A DNA stretch of 5,326 bases, taken from assembly GCA_030613145.1 (NCBI GenBank), contig JAUWMM010000167.1, forward strand, positions 1 to 5,326, read 5' to 3'. Origin of the DNA: Desulfobacterales bacterium (lineage in GTDB: Bacteria; Desulfobacterota; Desulfobacteria; Desulfobacterales; C00003060). Position 1 is the stretch's first letter. Every line of letters starts with the position of its first letter. The notes under the pieces are model-generated. The model was given only the letters and a program-made list of their open reading frames with translations, was not told the DNA's origin and did not search any database. Below, one piece after another: positions 4,086-5,326 of the stretch. A program made the translations under genes and the position numbers.

Positions 4086-5326
4086 TCACAGAAAGGGAGG
4101 TATCGACTCTCCTTTGATCAGGTCCTCGTACGACTCCCGCGCCCTGACAACATAGAATTTATCCTCCTTGACCATGACCTCTGGGACTCGGGGCCTTGAA
4201 TTGTAGTTAGAAGACATCGTAAAACCATACGCCCCCGCACTCATGACCGTTAGCAGGCTCCCTGCTTCCACATGCGGAATATGACGATCCTTGGCCAAGA
4301 AGTCCGCGCTCTCACAAATGGGCCCGACGACGTCCGACCTGACCGTCTCCTTGTGATCCCTGACCACCGGTTCGATAGCATGGAAGGCGTTGTAAAGGGA
4401 TGGGCGAACAAGGTCGTTCATGGCCGCATCCACTATCACAAAAACCTTGCCTTCACCCTCTTTGATATATAGCACCCTGGTAACGAGGATACCGGCGTTA
4501 CCCACAATCACCCGGCCAGGTTCCAGGATGAGCGTGAAGGGTGAGTCGCCGAGGGCCTGTGAGATCGCCCTGCCATATTCATCCGGGTGAGGAGGAGACT
4601 CTTGATCGTATGTGATACCAAGCCCTCCCCCTATATCAAGATAGGATATCGAGATACCAAAGGGCTCCAGGGCAGCAATAAGCTCCTTGACGCGGTGCAG
4701 GGCATCTACAAAGGGGGTCACTTCTGTGACCTGAGACCCGATATGGCAACTGATGCCGATAACTTTTACAAAGGGAAAAGCACTGGCCGACTTGTACACC
4801 TCTGCAGCCGATTCCATGCCCAGCCCAAACTTTTCCTTTTTCAGTCCTGTTGATATGTAAGGATGTGTCTTGGGATCCACGTCCGGGTTCACACGAAGGG
4901 CAATCGGAGCCTCTTTTTTCAGGCGGGCACCGCACTGGTTTATTAGCTCCAGCTCCTGGAGTGATTCAATATTGAACATCAAAATGCCGGACCGAAGGGC
5001 ATACTCTATTTCGTCCTTACGCTTTCCGACGCCTGAATAGACAATCCTGTCAGGAGGGATGCCTGCTTGAAGCCCGCGAAACAGCTCCCCGCCGGAAACA
5101 ATGTCCAGGCCACCTCCAAGGCTGCCAAAGAGTCTCAGAACAGCCAAGTTGGAATTGGACTTGGCAGAAAAGCAGATCAGGTGAGGTACTCCCTCAAAGG
5201 CTTTTTGAAAGGTAAGGAAATGGTGCCTGAGCGTAGCATGGCTATATAGGTAAAAAGGGGTCCCGACCTTTTCCGCAATCTCCAGGACAGGAACATCCTC
5301 ACAAAACATTCGGTTATCACGGTAGT
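4086..5326 (-). CDS. lysA: Diaminopimelate decarboxylase, 5' end beyond the window
   Basis: LysA is a PLP fold-type III decarboxylase turning meso-diaminopimelate into L-lysine and CO2, the last step of the pathway. Numbered from the ATG at 5309 (407 residues), the PLP lysine is K50 in FSAKSN, then CHIGSQ (H189), DIGGGLG (225-231), EPGR (263-266), the substrate-site Cys C332 in GPICESADF, and GAYGFTMSSNYNSRPR (359-374). All active-site motifs are present. The frame stays open upstream of that ATG to the window end and reads YRDNR before MFCEDVP. LysA proteins usually begin with about ten residues of this kind (FNYR...CEDVP), so the real start lies outside the window and the 5309 ATG is probably internal. 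A terminator follows the gene, suggesting it ends its own transcription unit. Confidence 0.96.
   Translation of the reverse strand, partial: YRDNRMFCEDVPVLEIAEKVGTPFYLYSHATLRHHFLTFQKAFEGVPHLICFSAKSNSNLAVLRLFGSLGGGLDIVSGGELFRGLQAGIPPDRIVYSGVGKRKDEIEYALRSGILMFNIESLQELELINQCGARLKKEAPIALRVNPDVDPKTHPYISTGLKKEKFGLGMESAAEVYKSASAFPFVKVIGISCHIGSQVTEVTPFVDALHRVKELIAALEPFGISISYLDIGGGLGITYDQESPPHPDEYGRAISQALGDSPFTLILEPGRVIVGNAGILVTRVLYIKEGEGKVFVIVDAAMNDLVRPSLYNAFHAIEPVVRDHKETVRSDVVGPICESADFLAKDRHIPHVEAGSLLTVMSAGAYGFTMSSNYNSRPRVPEVMVKEDKFYVVRARESYEDLIKGESIPPFL

Noticed and set aside
4636..4935. Minus-strand frame of 99 codons within lysA
   Set aside because: It is an out-of-frame shadow of lysA, which has all its catalytic motifs across this stretch.

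Overview
The window looks like chromosomal DNA from a free-living Gram-negative bacterium, most likely one of the Desulfobacterota (former Deltaproteobacteria). The reasons are the LL-diaminopimelate aminotransferase (DapL) route to lysine, the clustering of lysA, dapF, dapL and folK with a small YHS-like membrane protein, a lytic transglycosylase and pgsA, and the short heptanucleotide repeats at gene borders, which I associate with that group. The assignment rests on recalled gene order and protein style, not on a database search.

All seven supported genes are on the minus strand, so the transcriptional order runs from high to low coordinates: lysA (5' end outside the window), a 340-bp non-coding gap, dapF, a 71-bp repeat-filled gap, dapL, folK (overlapping dapL by 11 nt), a small YHS/PP0621-like membrane protein (overlapping folK by 13 nt), a DUF4124/SLT lytic transglycosylase, and the first 40 codons of a CDP-alcohol phosphatidyltransferase, probably pgsA, cut by the left edge. 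No plus-strand gene is credible; long plus-strand frames are shadows of these genes.

The genes fit an envelope and lysine theme. DapL makes LL-diaminopimelate, DapF epimerises it to the meso form used in peptidoglycan, and LysA decarboxylates it to lysine. The transglycosylase cuts peptidoglycan, PgsA starts phosphatidylglycerol synthesis, and FolK belongs to folate synthesis. dapA and dapB, often found near dapF and dapL in relatives, are not in this window.

The most unusual material is non-coding. Between lysA and dapF lie two inverted, similar hairpins. Their loops are nearly identical, but their perfect 14-bp stems differ at six positions, every one compensated in the opposite arm. An intrinsic terminator for lysA sits between them. 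Separately, heptamer tandem arrays lie at the dapF/dapL border and at the 5' end of the transglycosylase gene. They have generated open reading frame, so the naive N-terminus of DapL is repeat-derived and the real start is probably an internal TTG with a good ribosome binding site.
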